From the NCBI GenBank assembly GCA_015039365.1, contig WION01000183.1, forward strand, positions 1-64,000: a DNA stretch of 64,000 nucleotides. The letters are read 5' to 3'. The position numbers were made by a program, and so were the translations under genes. Position 1 is the first letter of the stretch; every line of letters begins with the position of its first letter. The notes beneath the pieces were generated by a model. That model worked only from the letters and a program-made list of their open reading frames with translations. It did not search any database and had not been told where the DNA came from. Origin of the DNA: Amanita rubescens (Eukaryota; Basidiomycota; Agaricomycetes; Agaricales; Amanitaceae). Positions 44,776 to 56,331 of this stretch are shown one piece after another.

Positions 44776-46042
44776 CATCACGTCACACGAACCAAGTCGG
44801 AAAATTCCAACGTCGTACTATACGACTAGCTCAACACTCGTCAACCTCGATATGACCATGACATGAAAAAACGGAACGCTGACTCGGACATACGATGTAA
44901 TGGGAGTCATCACTCTTACACTGGTCTTGTATGAAACCTCGGCTTGTCTCGCATGATGCATGATGCATCCCATTTTCATGGATCCTCACCCACGTCTGCC
45001 TTAGCTAGCTTCCGGTTTATTATCGTATTCGGAACGTACGATTCCCGGTGCCCATCCGAGTTGGTAACTGGGCATGATCGAGTCTTTTTTTAGGTGAGTA
45101 AAGAAAGTGTCTCGCTTCGATTTTCACCTTCGCATTCTTCATCACGTTGCAAGGACATGATATACCGGGCGTGTCATGATTTCTCCATGCAAGATATCAA
45201 GGACTTTTTGCTAAATGGGGATGCCGAGGAGCGCTTCTCTGTCACCGTCATTCTTCTGACAAAGCATTTGTTCTAATCGGCGGAGACGTTGTACCAAGTT
45301 CATCACTCCTGAACAGTGTTCATCGTTTTGCGATTTCTGCCTTGCCTCCGTTGATCGACAATAAGGCCCAATACATCTATCTGGGATCATCGTGTTATGA
45401 CATCAAGTCATGTGGATGCGTATAGCAGACTTTGTACTGTTGGCGATGGGAAGAAGCTCGGATTTGAATTGCTTATCATGTTTGTTTTTTGGTGATTGGT
45501 GTGCGTTGGTCTCTGGCAATGCTCCTAATCAAATAATAATAGTTAGGATCGGAACGCCACGTCCGCATTAGCGAGTTTGCGTGGTTTGAAAATCCAGCAC
45601 TTTGAACTGTACGCGATGGGGGATGGTCTGCCAGAGTTATTTTAGAATGTGAGCTAAATTTTCACGTAAAGTTGTACAGAACGATAGAAACTAATTTCTC
45701 TTGTTTCTCAGGAGCCTTGTGAATTGTGGACGTAACCAGGCTACACTCTCGAGAACAGCATCGCACGACGCACGACGCATGACGCACGCGCACAACTAAT
45801 ACGCAATGAATCACACATTTAAGACTTGGAAAAGAAGTATGTGGCCTTTACGTATTATGTGATACGAAGGTGTTTTTGTTTGACAGGCCTACCCGTTCCG
45901 CACGGACAAACGTCGAACTATGTGAACGCCTGGTTGAAGGGTCAATCTTCTATTTGGCACTCAGTGATATAGTGCGATTTGATCGATCATCAGCAGTCTA
46001 ATCATGAATAACGAAACGTTCATTGATTCTCAAATTAGTTTA
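44776..46042. other. intergenic region
   Basis: No supportable gene. Short direct repeats of ATGATGC (44957-44975) and a CGCACGACGCACGACGCATGACGCAC tract-like simple repeat (about 45764-45792, units of 7 to 8 bases) are visible. Confidence 0.45.
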
Positions 46043-47084
46043 TTACGCAACATGTACAGACACATACCATGAAACATGGGCTTTCATGTCGTGCACGGCG
46101 GCAAAGGAAGGATCGAGCCCGGTGCTTTCGACTATTCCACGAAGAATGTCAGAAAGGCTCGGAGGCTCTCGGCACCTTTCAACTTTACTAGACTCATGAA
46201 ATGATTTAACGGCGTCGGTAATGGTCAATTAGGTCTGACCTAGCCTTTCTTACAGTCTGACAATGGGAACTCTGTCTAATAGGTGGCTTCTGGGTCTTTT
46301 CGCCGTGGTCTGGAACAATCCTTTCATCGGGTATGTTCCCGTTTACGATATTATCATCAAGGAAAGCAGTCATCGCCGACGAAACGTGACATTTACATAT
46401 GTAAATGACTTGGATCTGTCTCTCCATTTGGCGATTCGTTGGGCGTTCAATGGGACAGTTAAAAGGCCTTTATGGAGTCGCTCCCTGGGGAAACATTCCC
46501 ACTCAGTGAACGCGTAGTCAGAACTAGGTACGACGCCTGTGTGTAAGTTTTTTCGGTCTATGATCTAGCTTGTTTTGTACAACAGCTGTTCAGCGTATGG
46601 TTTTGATTTTTGATGCAACAAAGAATGTTTGTAACGTGGTATGCGAAATGACCATGATGTGTAAAGTCTTGATAGTGGTCTTTGCTTGTCAGCCAACTAG
46701 CCAGCATACTCCATAATTAATGCAGCTGTACCTGCATCAATCCCCAACACGCCCTGCAAGTCCTTGGCGCCGATTAGGTAGGGTGACAGCTGAGTAACCT
46801 TACATTGAAATCTTCATAGTAACGGATTCGTTGGACGTCGGCACAGATTTCTTCACCGTTGATCACATAGGGGAACGCCCAGTCACGCCACGGCAAGTCG
46901 AACTCGATTCCCACCAACTTGAGTCTTGGGAAAAAATACCTTGGTTTAAATCTGTCTCTCTTACTACACCTGTGTAGAGATAAAATGGCGGCCGTTGACA
47001 ACGATTCGGCGGCGCCCAGGTCTCTTGTTTCGTTCTTGTCAAAGCCCATCTACTATAGCAGCCTGAGAGTACCCCTGTCGACAC
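46043..47084 (-). other. orphan coding-like exons, unidentified
   Basis: Two minus-strand blocks look like real exons. About 46800-46965 reads RYFFPRLKLVGIEFDLPW and EEICADVQRIRYYEDFN, flanked by an AGACAG acceptor and a GTAAGG donor. 46060-46228 reads AVKSFHESSKVERCREPP and LRGIVESTGLDPSFAAVHD and ends at a GTATGT donor. I could not join them into one gene or name a family. They may be remains of a decayed gene. Confidence 0.35.
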
Positions 47085-47642
47085 AGCAACAGAACGACAA
47101 CAACCCTGGGGGACAGCCAGGCGGACACATCAAGCCTGGCGATGGTGAAAGGCACCAAACAATGGCGAGGAACACGACACCAGCAGGGAAGCAACAAGAC
47201 AGGGGATAACGACAAGGGGCGACAATGAGGGCGCTCGCAGAGGGGTTCCGGCCCCCGTATGTTCTCATTTTATTCTTCCTTTCTTCTAAACCAACATATA
47301 TTTCATCATTAAAATATCGGGGATAAATCACGATGTGGCTAAGAATGTGTTCGTTGCCGGAAGACGAAATAATTTGGAAAAAAAAACGTTTACACGTTGA
47401 GTGTAAAAGCCAAAAACAGCCAACTTGCGAAAGAAAGGCTCGACGAGAGCAGTAGAAAATATGTGAAAGCACAAGATTGTAGAAAGAATAATAAAAGTAG
47501 TACATACTTGTGCGTAATCGAATAGATCCAAAGAAATAACAGAAGATGGCGAGGCGAGGCATGAGAGCATCATGGGTAGCAGTTGGGCTTTTAATAATAG
47601 GGTGTCTGCAGCAACCTGGCCATTCTAACATTAGCCGTCTTC

Positions 47643-48980
47643 TTGTTGTTCTTTCTTAGGTTTTACGCACCTACAAAAATCCGCCGACCCAAGTCCAGAA
47701 ATTCGACGAGGCTGCAGTTCCGACATTACTGGCTGCTCCTACGGCCGCCTTGTTCAGGAGGATATGGCCAGCTTGGGCAGCTGTATTTGATGCTAAGGCA
47801 TGGCCAGCGCCTTGAGCTGCTCCATGCAGAGCACCCACAGCGAGATGTGTACTTAGTCAGTGGAGTGCTACGAATTCTAGACCTCCAAATATCATTCTTC
47901 GCTAGTGATGCGGTTGAATAGAAATAAGAGCTGCCAGTGGGTGCTGTGGGGAGAGAACGTTTGGTTGACGCTTCACAATGTGCGCGAATTTATATTGCTA
48001 ACTGAAGGCTGTGTTTCGCAGGGATGGTCTACTTGGAATTCTGGAATGATACAGCTTTGAGATGGCTTGACATCCTTTTTCAAGCCACTTGTCGGCGGTC
48101 GCTGAGCTGTCACCCAAAGTTGGTCATATGCGGGGTGGAAGATATCAACCATCCTTTATATTGTTAACTGAAGGCTGTGTTTCGCAGGGATGGTCCATGT
48201 GGAATTCTGGAATGATATAGCTTTGAGATGGCTTGACATCCTTTTTCAAGCCACTTGTCGGCGGTCGCTGAGTTGTCATCCAAAGTTGGTCGTATGCGGG
48301 GTGGACCCCTTTGATCTTAGCCGAACTTATGTAATGAAGTCATCCGACATTCGGGTTAGTTTTTTTATACGTGCAGCACATGGGAAAAATGCAGATGACT
48401 CTGCTTAAGCAAGGAATATTTCAATCGTCGATCCTCTTTCACCTTTTTCTTCCCTCAGAACCACCAGACTGTAGTACCTCCCAGCTTAGTAAAGTGTCAT
48501 TTAAATCAACTGATAACATACAGATGATTTTCCTTTCTTTGTCGGAGGTTTTCCGGATGTATCGCCTGTTGAAGCAGCGGTGGACGAGGACTGAAGGTAT
48601 GACGGAGAGTTAACCTGCGCATGCTCCCCAAAGTATAAGCAGAAAACTATACCGAAGACGCTCTAGAAGAAATCTGATTGTGCGGCAGCAACTTCGTCGA
48701 AGCACTTCAGAAAGCCATCATCGCTATCTTCACCATCCGCTTTCTTCTTTTATGTCACGTCATAAAGTACTCGTTTAGTTCGCACGTCGACGGGTTCAGC
48801 AGACGGCATGACAATCTTTATTCTGTCAGCGTAAATCTGATAGAGCTAGAGGAAGAAATCAGATGGCAAAAGAATGACAGATCATCAGGGCTCAAACCTT
48901 GCGCGGCCTACTCCCGGGATTCGAAACAATGTATACTTTCAGAGACACCCGTATCAAAGCAACCGCGCAAATTATCATAA
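47643..48980 (+). other. decayed or unidentified plus-strand coding region
   Basis: Several plus-strand blocks read like protein: KNPPTQVQKFDEAAVPTLLA (about 47665-47725), LEFWNDTALRWLDILFQA (48035-48090, repeated at 48200-48255), and NFVEALQKAIIAIFTIRF (48690-48745) up to a stop at 48978. Some are preceded by acceptor-like TTTCGCAG. Stops and frame changes separate them. No family is recognised. Confidence 0.3.
47990..48305 (+). repeat. 166-bp tandem duplication
   Basis: Copy 1 spans about 47990-48139 and copy 2 about 48156-48305, with a constant offset of 166 bp and roughly a dozen mismatches (for example GGTCTACTTGG versus GGTCCATGTGG). Each unit begins upstream of a TTTCGCAG acceptor and includes the same ~45-codon block. 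Confidence 0.9.
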
Positions 48981-49093
48981 ACAGATTAAGTTGGGAGGAT
49001 CTGCGGGTTTGGAGTGGCGGACCCATTCCAAAGCATCCATGGTTGGCTGAAAAGGACATTCAGTGGCGTAAAAGATAATTACGGAAGACAAAC

Positions 49094-49925
49094 CTAAGCT
49101 GATTCCATCTGCATTTCTTCGTCATCAACGCGAATTGAATTTAACATGGTAAGTTGATAGTCGAACAAATGTGCTAGCTCCCGCGGTGGGTCAGTGGGGA
49201 TTTTCAGCATAAACACATCCTTCACGCGTGTCTCATCGTCAATGAGCTCCCAAGGCTTGTTAAACCGAATATGAAGTGAGTCTCAACAAAACCTAGGAAC
49301 GCAGGATAAACACACTAGTTCTTTTCCAAAGTAATGATTTCCTGACGCGTGTCGAGAGCCCAAGTACTGATTTCTTCAAATATCCTAATCCAGGTGATAT
49401 GGATAGGGTTAGCTTAGTGTCGCCTTGAGTAGACCGCACGAAACCCTTTTTGATATCCTGGTGGAAGTCGCGCCTGTATTCCACGGAGACGAGAGCCCTG
49501 TCTATCAGTCGCACATGTGCGCAAGAAGAAACTCGTTCCTGATAGACGGTGGAGTCGGTCATCGTGGTATGCAAGGGAAGGGGTGAGGGAAGATACGAAA
49601 CAGAAACCGCGCAAAAAGTAGGGGCGTGTAGATAGAATGAGACGGGAGAAGTGCGGGTAATGGATGCGGAGATAATCATTACAGTCGCCTAATCGAACGT
49701 CAGCGGGTATGAAGGCAAGAATGATCAGTCGCACCTTTTTCCTCTTTGTCGGGCGTACGTCAGCAGGGGATGACGATTGATATTCGAGGATGCTGGTCCC
49801 CAGAATGTCGTTTGGCAATTCACTTCGGATACATTTTGTCCCTTGCAGCATTTTCGCGCTCCGCCATTATTGCTGAGTCGTGAGCCGAGATTTAGGAACG
49901 CTTCAGGCGGAAAATTGATATCCAT
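49094..49925 (-). pseudogene. unidentified gene, frame not continuous
   Basis: ATG at 49925 opens MDINFPPEAFLNLGSRLS; one frame over, LQGTKCIRSELPNDILGTS and PADVRPTKRKK follow, ending at a GTGCGA donor. Further on RALVSVEYRRDFHQDIKK, then IRIFEEISTWALDTRQEI in another frame, and finally RFNKPWELIDDETRVKDVF, LFDYQLTMLNSIRVDDEEM ending at TAG 49094-49096. The last part is strongly coding. At least two frame changes have no good splice explanation (after GCGCGAAAA and around 49265-49315). Likely a decaying gene. Family unknown. Confidence 0.4.
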
Positions 49926-50104
49926 AACGCGGCGATAGCTCCGATTTTTATTTCACCATTGAATTTCCTGATTGGCGTCGCTGGACGATATTTCGGTACC
50001 AATCACAGTACTCGGGAGCGCCGCCTGCGTCGGCAGCAACCTTGCTTGCCTTTAATTACGAGCCTCTCTTCCTTTCAGGACAATAATTACAATGAAGTTT
50101 ATAC

Positions 50105-51892
50105 ACTAAGCTTTAGCTCGGATCGCAACTCAAGACATGTACGTGAAGAGAACCCCGTGTTTGACTTTCGACCAGGACTTCGTCGTAAACGGTAAACAAC
50201 AACATGATAATGGAGGCACCATCGAGATTCCAAACCCCCCATCTCCGTACGGGAACAGGCAAGGAAACGCTCTCTCGAACAAATGATGAGGGGTAACGGA
50301 CGGCGAGCATCGAGTTCCTGTTCGCGACTGGGAAAGTCTGAGACCGGCCGCGTTCCGTGCCGGACTGCATAGGGGGGTTCTCGTGAATTAGAGCACATGT
50401 TGGATAGACCATTCCGCAAGAGCTCAGAAGCAGATATAGATGTCAGATCTGTATCGATTGCACCCGATATCTGAATAGGAAAGACTTCTGGATGCACTGG
50501 AGCGGGGGTTATTGAAAATAGATGATTGAGGGAAGGGAGGCTTGCCATACAGGAATCGGGAGGATCATCATCATGGTCCGAGTCATAGTCAGAAGGGATG
50601 TCAGGGAGGCTGTCAACATGCTCTGTGCAACGATGAGAACAAGAAAACAGATGAGCAGGAAAGGATATTACCAGGATCATCATCCTCATCTGGTACATAA
50701 GAATTATTCTGCTCACGTACAACGTCCAGATTGTCCACTTGACGAGCAATAATCATTAATTCTGATGGGACGCCATCGGCGGGAAGGGAGTCCAAGTTGT
50801 CTGAAGAGATGACAATATCTCTGTAAAACAGATTGTTTGCCTTTCACCAAACTAGAGCTTCCCAAATATAGTGGCACCGAACGCGAAAGAGGTTATGCAT
50901 CCAGTTCTCCGGCAAATGACGCTGGCCGAACAACGTGATTTGAATCACAGAGGCAAGAACTGAAGGACGACGAGGCATCAAGTTGCCTTGGATCATGTCG
51001 GCGATGCCCGGGGTATCAAGGTCATAGCTACAGACGTTACCACGCATGGCACGTTGAAGGGTAGGATTGTCACCTCCAAGATAACGATTGTTCAAACGTC
51101 TTGAAAATAATTTGAATACGAAGACTCTAGGATAGACAAGAGCAACGAGTAACTGTTCTGGCAGGCTCAAACGTTTCAACACATCGGGAACCACCCCGAT
51201 CCAGAGGTTGTTAGCCAAGGACCTCCTAAGCGGAAGGTTACAATCGCCCAATTTCAAATCACCGACACAGTGACGACAACTTTGCACAAAAAACCCCTCA
51301 GGCCTCATTTGAGTGGCAGACGGTTCGAGAAGCAGATCATAGAACAAGCGATGAGCGGGGTGAGGAACGGAGGGAACCAAACGACGTCTGTTGGGGATCC
51401 GCAGCAGCGAAAACCATTGCAATTGATCCGAGTTGTAAATACTAAAAGGCCTGTCGTCCACATACACCACAAACGCCAGAGGAAAGACGCGCATTGGAAG
51501 TGGATTCATAGAAAGCACGGTAGCAGGATCTTGATTTCCGCATCTGACGGAAGCTCAAGGAACACAGACGGATTGGGAGGCTGGGGCTCATGTCTAACTC
51601 GTACGACATCCCTCTCCGAATCGTCATCGTCGACAGGCTCACGAACACGTTTTCGGCGGGTACGATCATCCCGAACGTCTCTTGATTCCGCAAACGACAA
51701 GATCAGGTTTAAAATGTGCTGAGACGAGTTCTGGAGAAACCACAGAACAAGATCATGCTTGTTTTGGCAATCTGTGGACGGCAGGCCGAGGAAGTGGGAG
51801 GCATAGTGGCGAAGGGAATTCAGAGACATTGCCGATAGACGGTTGTATGACTCTTCGCGCGAAGGAGTATGGGAATCAGCGTGGCTGGACAT
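50105..51892 (-). mobile_element. Helitron-type remnant with DUF6570
   Basis: Starting at ATG 51892 (MSSHADSHTPSRE), a SAP-like segment (SLNSLRHYASHFLGLPS) is followed by a Cys-knuckle region (CGVCGR ... SCRHCVGDLKLGDCNLP), then LANNLWIG, SLPEQLLVALVYPRVFVFKLF, RAMRGNVCSYDLDT, IADMIQGNLMPRRPSVLASV and PENWMHNLFRVRCHYIWEALVW. This order is the DUF6570 module that precedes the Helitron replication/helicase part in basidiomycete elements. Damage: frame slips near 51515 and 51450, an in-frame TGA at about 50841-50843, another slip near 50655, and loss of similarity by about 50110, before the Rep and helicase domains. Non-autonomous and dead. Confidence 0.8.
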
Positions 51893-52401
51893 GCCTCCTA
51901 AAAAATTATCAGATTGCGAGCAAAAGGGCGACGAGAGAAGAGGAGAACGTTGGGTGGGACAAAATATGGAGACGACCACACGTGGCGCCGACGGTAAGGT
52001 CCAGAACGATCCATGAAATTTCTATCAATTGAATTGGGAGCTCCCTACGATATGGGTCTCCTACACTGAAAGCGAACAGGACAAGTTATCGCGGACGAAG
52101 AGAGAATACATGGGTAGCGGCGGGTGGAGCACCACGATCTGGATGATCACGTATAGCCGAGGAGCTAAGCAGCGCACGTAGTAATCAGAGGGGACCGGCT
52201 GCCAGCTCGGTGGAAGCCGGGGTATTTGGATGTGTTTAGACCTCTAAATTCACAACGAATAAACCTTGCAAGCAAGGTAATAATTTGCATTATGTAACTC
52301 ACCTCTGTGTGGGAAAGTGCCGAAATGCCGAATTCAGCACTACGCCGACAGCGCTCATTGTTTCCAACTCCGGCCAACCAACGGCAGCGACGACGACAAC
52401 A

Positions 52402-55220
52402 ATGAAGACCGCCGACATGGCGCGCTCAGTCGACCTCGTCATAGCATTCACTGCAGCCAAAAAGACGACAATATCATCCGCGCAGACACGCAAAGAAGCG
52501 CAACGCGCTCAACGACAATACGATCAACTCTTGAACACTCTCACTTACAATCACTTACATGCCGTAGGGAGACGCGGGGAGTCTCTAGGTCATTTGTTGG
52601 TGTTTATATCCTGTCCGAGAGAGGTTCTCGACACGCTGGTAAGGAAGGAACGGTGAGTTGTGTTCGTTCTTCGGTTGGCGCGGCACTGTTCTAACGCGCT
52701 TTTCGCAGTCACTCAGATTTTCTATCTGGCCTACCTGTAACACCACTCTCAGAGGATGCAACTATAGGCCCTTTGTCCCCCGCTGATCGCATCCGTCTCG
52801 TCCACTCATACATCACCTCAATGCCCATCGACGGGGGCTTAGGGATCACACCCGACTCTCCAGAATGGGATTGCATCGAATCCATATTTCCTCTCCACGA
52901 CCGAGAATTCAACGAACAATGGATACGGTCGTGGAAGCCAAAGCAGCTTGCATCCGTATCCATTCGAGATGTTCGTGAAGAAGTACGATTGTCCACGTTT
53001 TTCCCTTTTAGACGCGTTCTGACGACTTGGCTTCCCAGTTCGGCGACTCTGTAGCATACTATTACGATTTCTTGTCCGCATATACATATTTCCTCATATT
53101 CCCCGCAGCTCTTGGCCTAATAGCTTATTTCTTCTTTGAACCATACTCACCCACTTACTCCATCTTGATTTGCATATGGTCCATGGTCTTTGTGGAATGG
53201 TGGCGCATACATGAACGCCTTCTATCTCTCCGCATTGGAACCCGGGGCTCAGCCCGCGTCGAAAAGCGACGGGTTGAATATAGGCCTGGAATGAAATGGT
53301 GGAACAAGGACCTCCGCGTTTTCGCGAGCGTACCACTGATTACGCTCTTTGCCACGCTTTTGGCAGTCATTTTGACTGGAATATTCGTCTTGGAAGTGTT
53401 CGTCACGCAGTTGTACGAGGGTCCTGGAAAACAAATCGTTGTCAGTGTTCCCTGCTTTTTTTTTCATTATCGGTATCGACTGATCAGCCGTTTTGCAGTC
53501 ATTCGCCCCCACAATTCTCTTCGCAGCTCTAGTTCCGCGCATCCTGTCCATTTACCACGCCATAGCAAAGCAATTTACGATGTGGGAGAATCACGCTCAC
53601 AAGTCTTCTCATTCCGCCTCACTCACTGTCAAAACATTTGCCCTGAGCGCTATTATAGCCTATCTTGGCTTGGGCCTCAGTGCATTTGTTTATGTTCCAT
53701 TTGGCGAGGGCTTGATGCAACAGGTTCAATCATGGCTCTTCACGGAGGTGAAGAGTGACCGGTGGCAGTGGGGAAAGCAACTATTGACGCGCAAGTCATG
53801 GAAAATGACCACCGCCACCATTACCAACGTCGCTGGCGCTATGGGTGCCATGGCGTCCACTGCCTCCGAGAAACCTGTTGGAGGATCATCAAGTATGTGG
53901 GACATGGATGTCCAACGTGCAAGGCAGAAACTTAATCCAAAGAGGCTGAAAGATCAGATGTTCGCCTATGCGGTTACGAACCAAGTTGTGGATACCTTTA
54001 TGGAAGTTGGCATGCCGTTCGTGATGCGAGCCTTTAACAACTTTTGGAAGAATGGAGGAAAGGTGAAGAAGACATCCGGTTCTGGTTCATCTGGTGTCCC
54101 GAAGAGTGCTGGCTTGGCGCCTACGGCTAGCCCGAGCGGGGGTAGTGTTATCAGTGCGAGCAGTATCAGTGGTGGCTCGATAAGCGGAAGCCCGAGCGTT
54201 CGAAAACGTGTTGTATTTGAAGACGAACAAGAGAGGGGAGGGATGGAAGAACGCGAATTTCTGGACAAGGTCCGAGCGGAGGCAGCCTTGCCCGAGTATG
54301 ATTTGTTTGGGGATTATAGTGAGATGGTGACTCAATTCGGGTATATCGTTGTCTGGTCGGCGATATGGCCTCTTACTCCTGGTTGGTATTTGTGAATTCG
54401 TTCCATACTGAAAGAAGCTAATGAATATAACTTCCAGTCATGGCACTTGTGAACAATTTCTTTGAAATCCGTTCAGACGCGTTCAAAATGGTCGTACACT
54501 TTCGTAGACCCATTCCAACAAGAACGGATTCGATCGGTCCCTGGCTTGACACGTTGACATTCTTGACATGGCTTGCCGCGTTTATCAATGCTGCGCTGGT
54601 ATATTTGTTCTCGCCAGAGTCGCAGAGACTATTGACGTCATCCGCCACATTGGCAAACTTGCGCGGAAAGCTAGCGCAGGCTAGTTCAGAAGCAACAGAA
54701 TTTCTGGATGGAGAAGGTATGGATGTGATGATCTTTGTCTCTTGGAAGTCAAGCCTAACGTGCATACGTGTTTGCAGGCGCGAGCTTAGTCCATGGAACG
54801 GAACGACTTCTTATGTGGACGCTCCTAGTTGCTTTGATAGTTTCGCATGGATACATACTAATCCGCCTTGTAATACGGCACGTGGCGGAGCAGGTATGGT
54901 GGAAAGAAAGAGCCGAGGTGAAACATCGGGAGTGGGAGGTGAAAAATGTGAGGGGGAGATTCTTGAAGAGCCTCGGCGTGAAAAAGGACCAGATTGATAT
55001 CTGGCAAGCGCGGGAGGAGAACAAGAGCGGGAGTGAGAAATGGGGAGAGGAAGAGCCAGGTGAGTTGGAAGTTTTGGAAGGGTCAGTGTGTAACGAGGGG
55101 CCAGAAGAAGGCAAGGTTGCAGAAAAGACGTCAGGGCCGACTACAGATGCTAGTTGGAACGAGTTTTGGGATCATGATGATGGTGGTGAAGAGATTGAAC
55201 GAATATCAAAGGACTCGTGA
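52402..55220 (+). CDS. anoctamin/TMEM16-family membrane protein (Ist2-like)
   Basis: Exons 52402-52652, 52709-52982, 53039-53440, 53499-54381, 54438-54716 and 54778-55220 give 843 aa. N-terminal cytoplasmic domain (DLVIAFTAAKK), then EFNEQWIRSW and RDVREEFGDSVAYYYDFLSAYTYFL leading into TM1-2. Also VFVEWWRIHERLLSLRIGTRG, FAPTILFAALVPRIL, TVKTFALSAIIAYLGLG, DLFGDYSEMVTQFGYIVVWSAIWPLTP, MALVNNFFEIRSDAFKM and a last hydrophobic pair. The region YDLFGDYSEMVTQFGY is the characteristic Ca-site/lipid-groove segment. Fungal members tether ER to plasma membrane or scramble lipids. The third intron uses GTCAGT. ATG choice at 52402 is not certain. Confidence 0.93.
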
Positions 55221-55309
55221 TGAATGTAGATTTTCAAATCTTTATGCATATGTAGTTTCAAGGTCTTGATGCAACTTTCATCACGTCACACTCGTCATCA
55301 CAACTTCTA

Positions 55310-56227
55310 ATGACAGGATCCCAGAGGATCATTACAAACGGCTGGCTTACGAGGAAGTATACCACCTATAGCAACTACACTGGCGTGTTCAAAGACGCCA
55401 ACATGGCGGCGTACATTGGCTCAGCTGCGTCGCCCACACATATGCCAAGACTACATGGCTTACCCGAGGTACGTATGAATATCGCATCTCTTCGTACACC
55501 GATTTACGAATGGAATACTAGATCGTCGTCACCGGACGCGCGAATTCAGGCAAATCAAGCTTGCTGAACGCCGTTTTAGGACGAAACTCTTTATTGCAAA
55601 CGAGCAAAAAACCCGTAACGTGTAGTTTCTCCAAACCTTGCCAGGGCCGTGACTCACGTTCTGTCGCGTAGGGCCGAACGCGTTTACTCAATTTTTATCG
55701 GGTTGGTGCAGAACCTGGAAAACTCGTGCTTGTCGACTCACCTGGCTATGGTGCCAGGGGAAGACCAGAATGGGGAGAGCTATTCGACGAGTACTTGCGG
55801 ACTCGGAAAGAGTACGTTCCATCGCATAGCTCAAATTTTGATTTTTTTTATTTAAAAAAAATTTACAAATAGGCTCAAACGAGTATACATCCTTCTGAAC
55901 GGCAAACATTCGTTAAAGACCTCCGACCATGAAATGCTCAAGCATCTCTCCGAAATCATCATATCGCAGCGCGAGCGGTTTAGCTTGCAACCTATCATTA
56001 CCAAGGTTGATGATATCCCTCCAGCAGAGGCGGAACGCCAGATTGATAGTTTACGCAATTCTATCAAAAGTGCGACGTCGTTTTGCATGCCGCCTATTGT
56101 GACGAGTGCAACAATGGGTTTGGGCATCGACACGTTGAGAAGGAATATGGAGGTGGCTTGTGGGTTGGCGACATTGGACAAGAGGGAAGAGGGGACATGG
56201 AGGATAGGGTCAAATTCGTCGCCCTAG
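55310..56227 (+). CDS. EngB/YihA-type GTPase (organellar ribosome biogenesis)
   Basis: Exons 55310-55468, 55522-55614, 55672-55811 and 55873-56227 give 248 aa. All G motifs are present: G1 GRANSGKSS, G2 GRTRLL, G3 DSPGYG, G4 ITKVDD, G5 TSA. PRLHGLPEIVVTGRANSG is the usual entry to the domain in fungal EngB homologues. The family binds GTP and assists large-subunit ribosome assembly; in fungi a mitochondrial location is expected, and the N-terminal 45 residues are basic and Ser/Thr/Tyr-rich. The third intron is unusually T/A-rich (TTTTTTTTATTTAAAAAAAA-type). Its 3' end converges with the next gene across 104 bp. Confidence 0.93.
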
Positions 56228-56331
56228 AGGGCGGGAGCCGCGAGGTTCGGTTGAAACCCATGCAAGCCCTCTCTTGGCAAACGATATTTGAAACATGGAG
56301 ACGATCGTGCCGAATGGTGGAAGAAATAATG

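Noticed and set aside
52983..53011. 29-nt intron in the anoctamin gene
   Set aside because: Too short. Using the next acceptor (TTCCCAG at 53038) gives a 56-nt intron with a CTGAC branch point and the expected REEFGDSVA junction.
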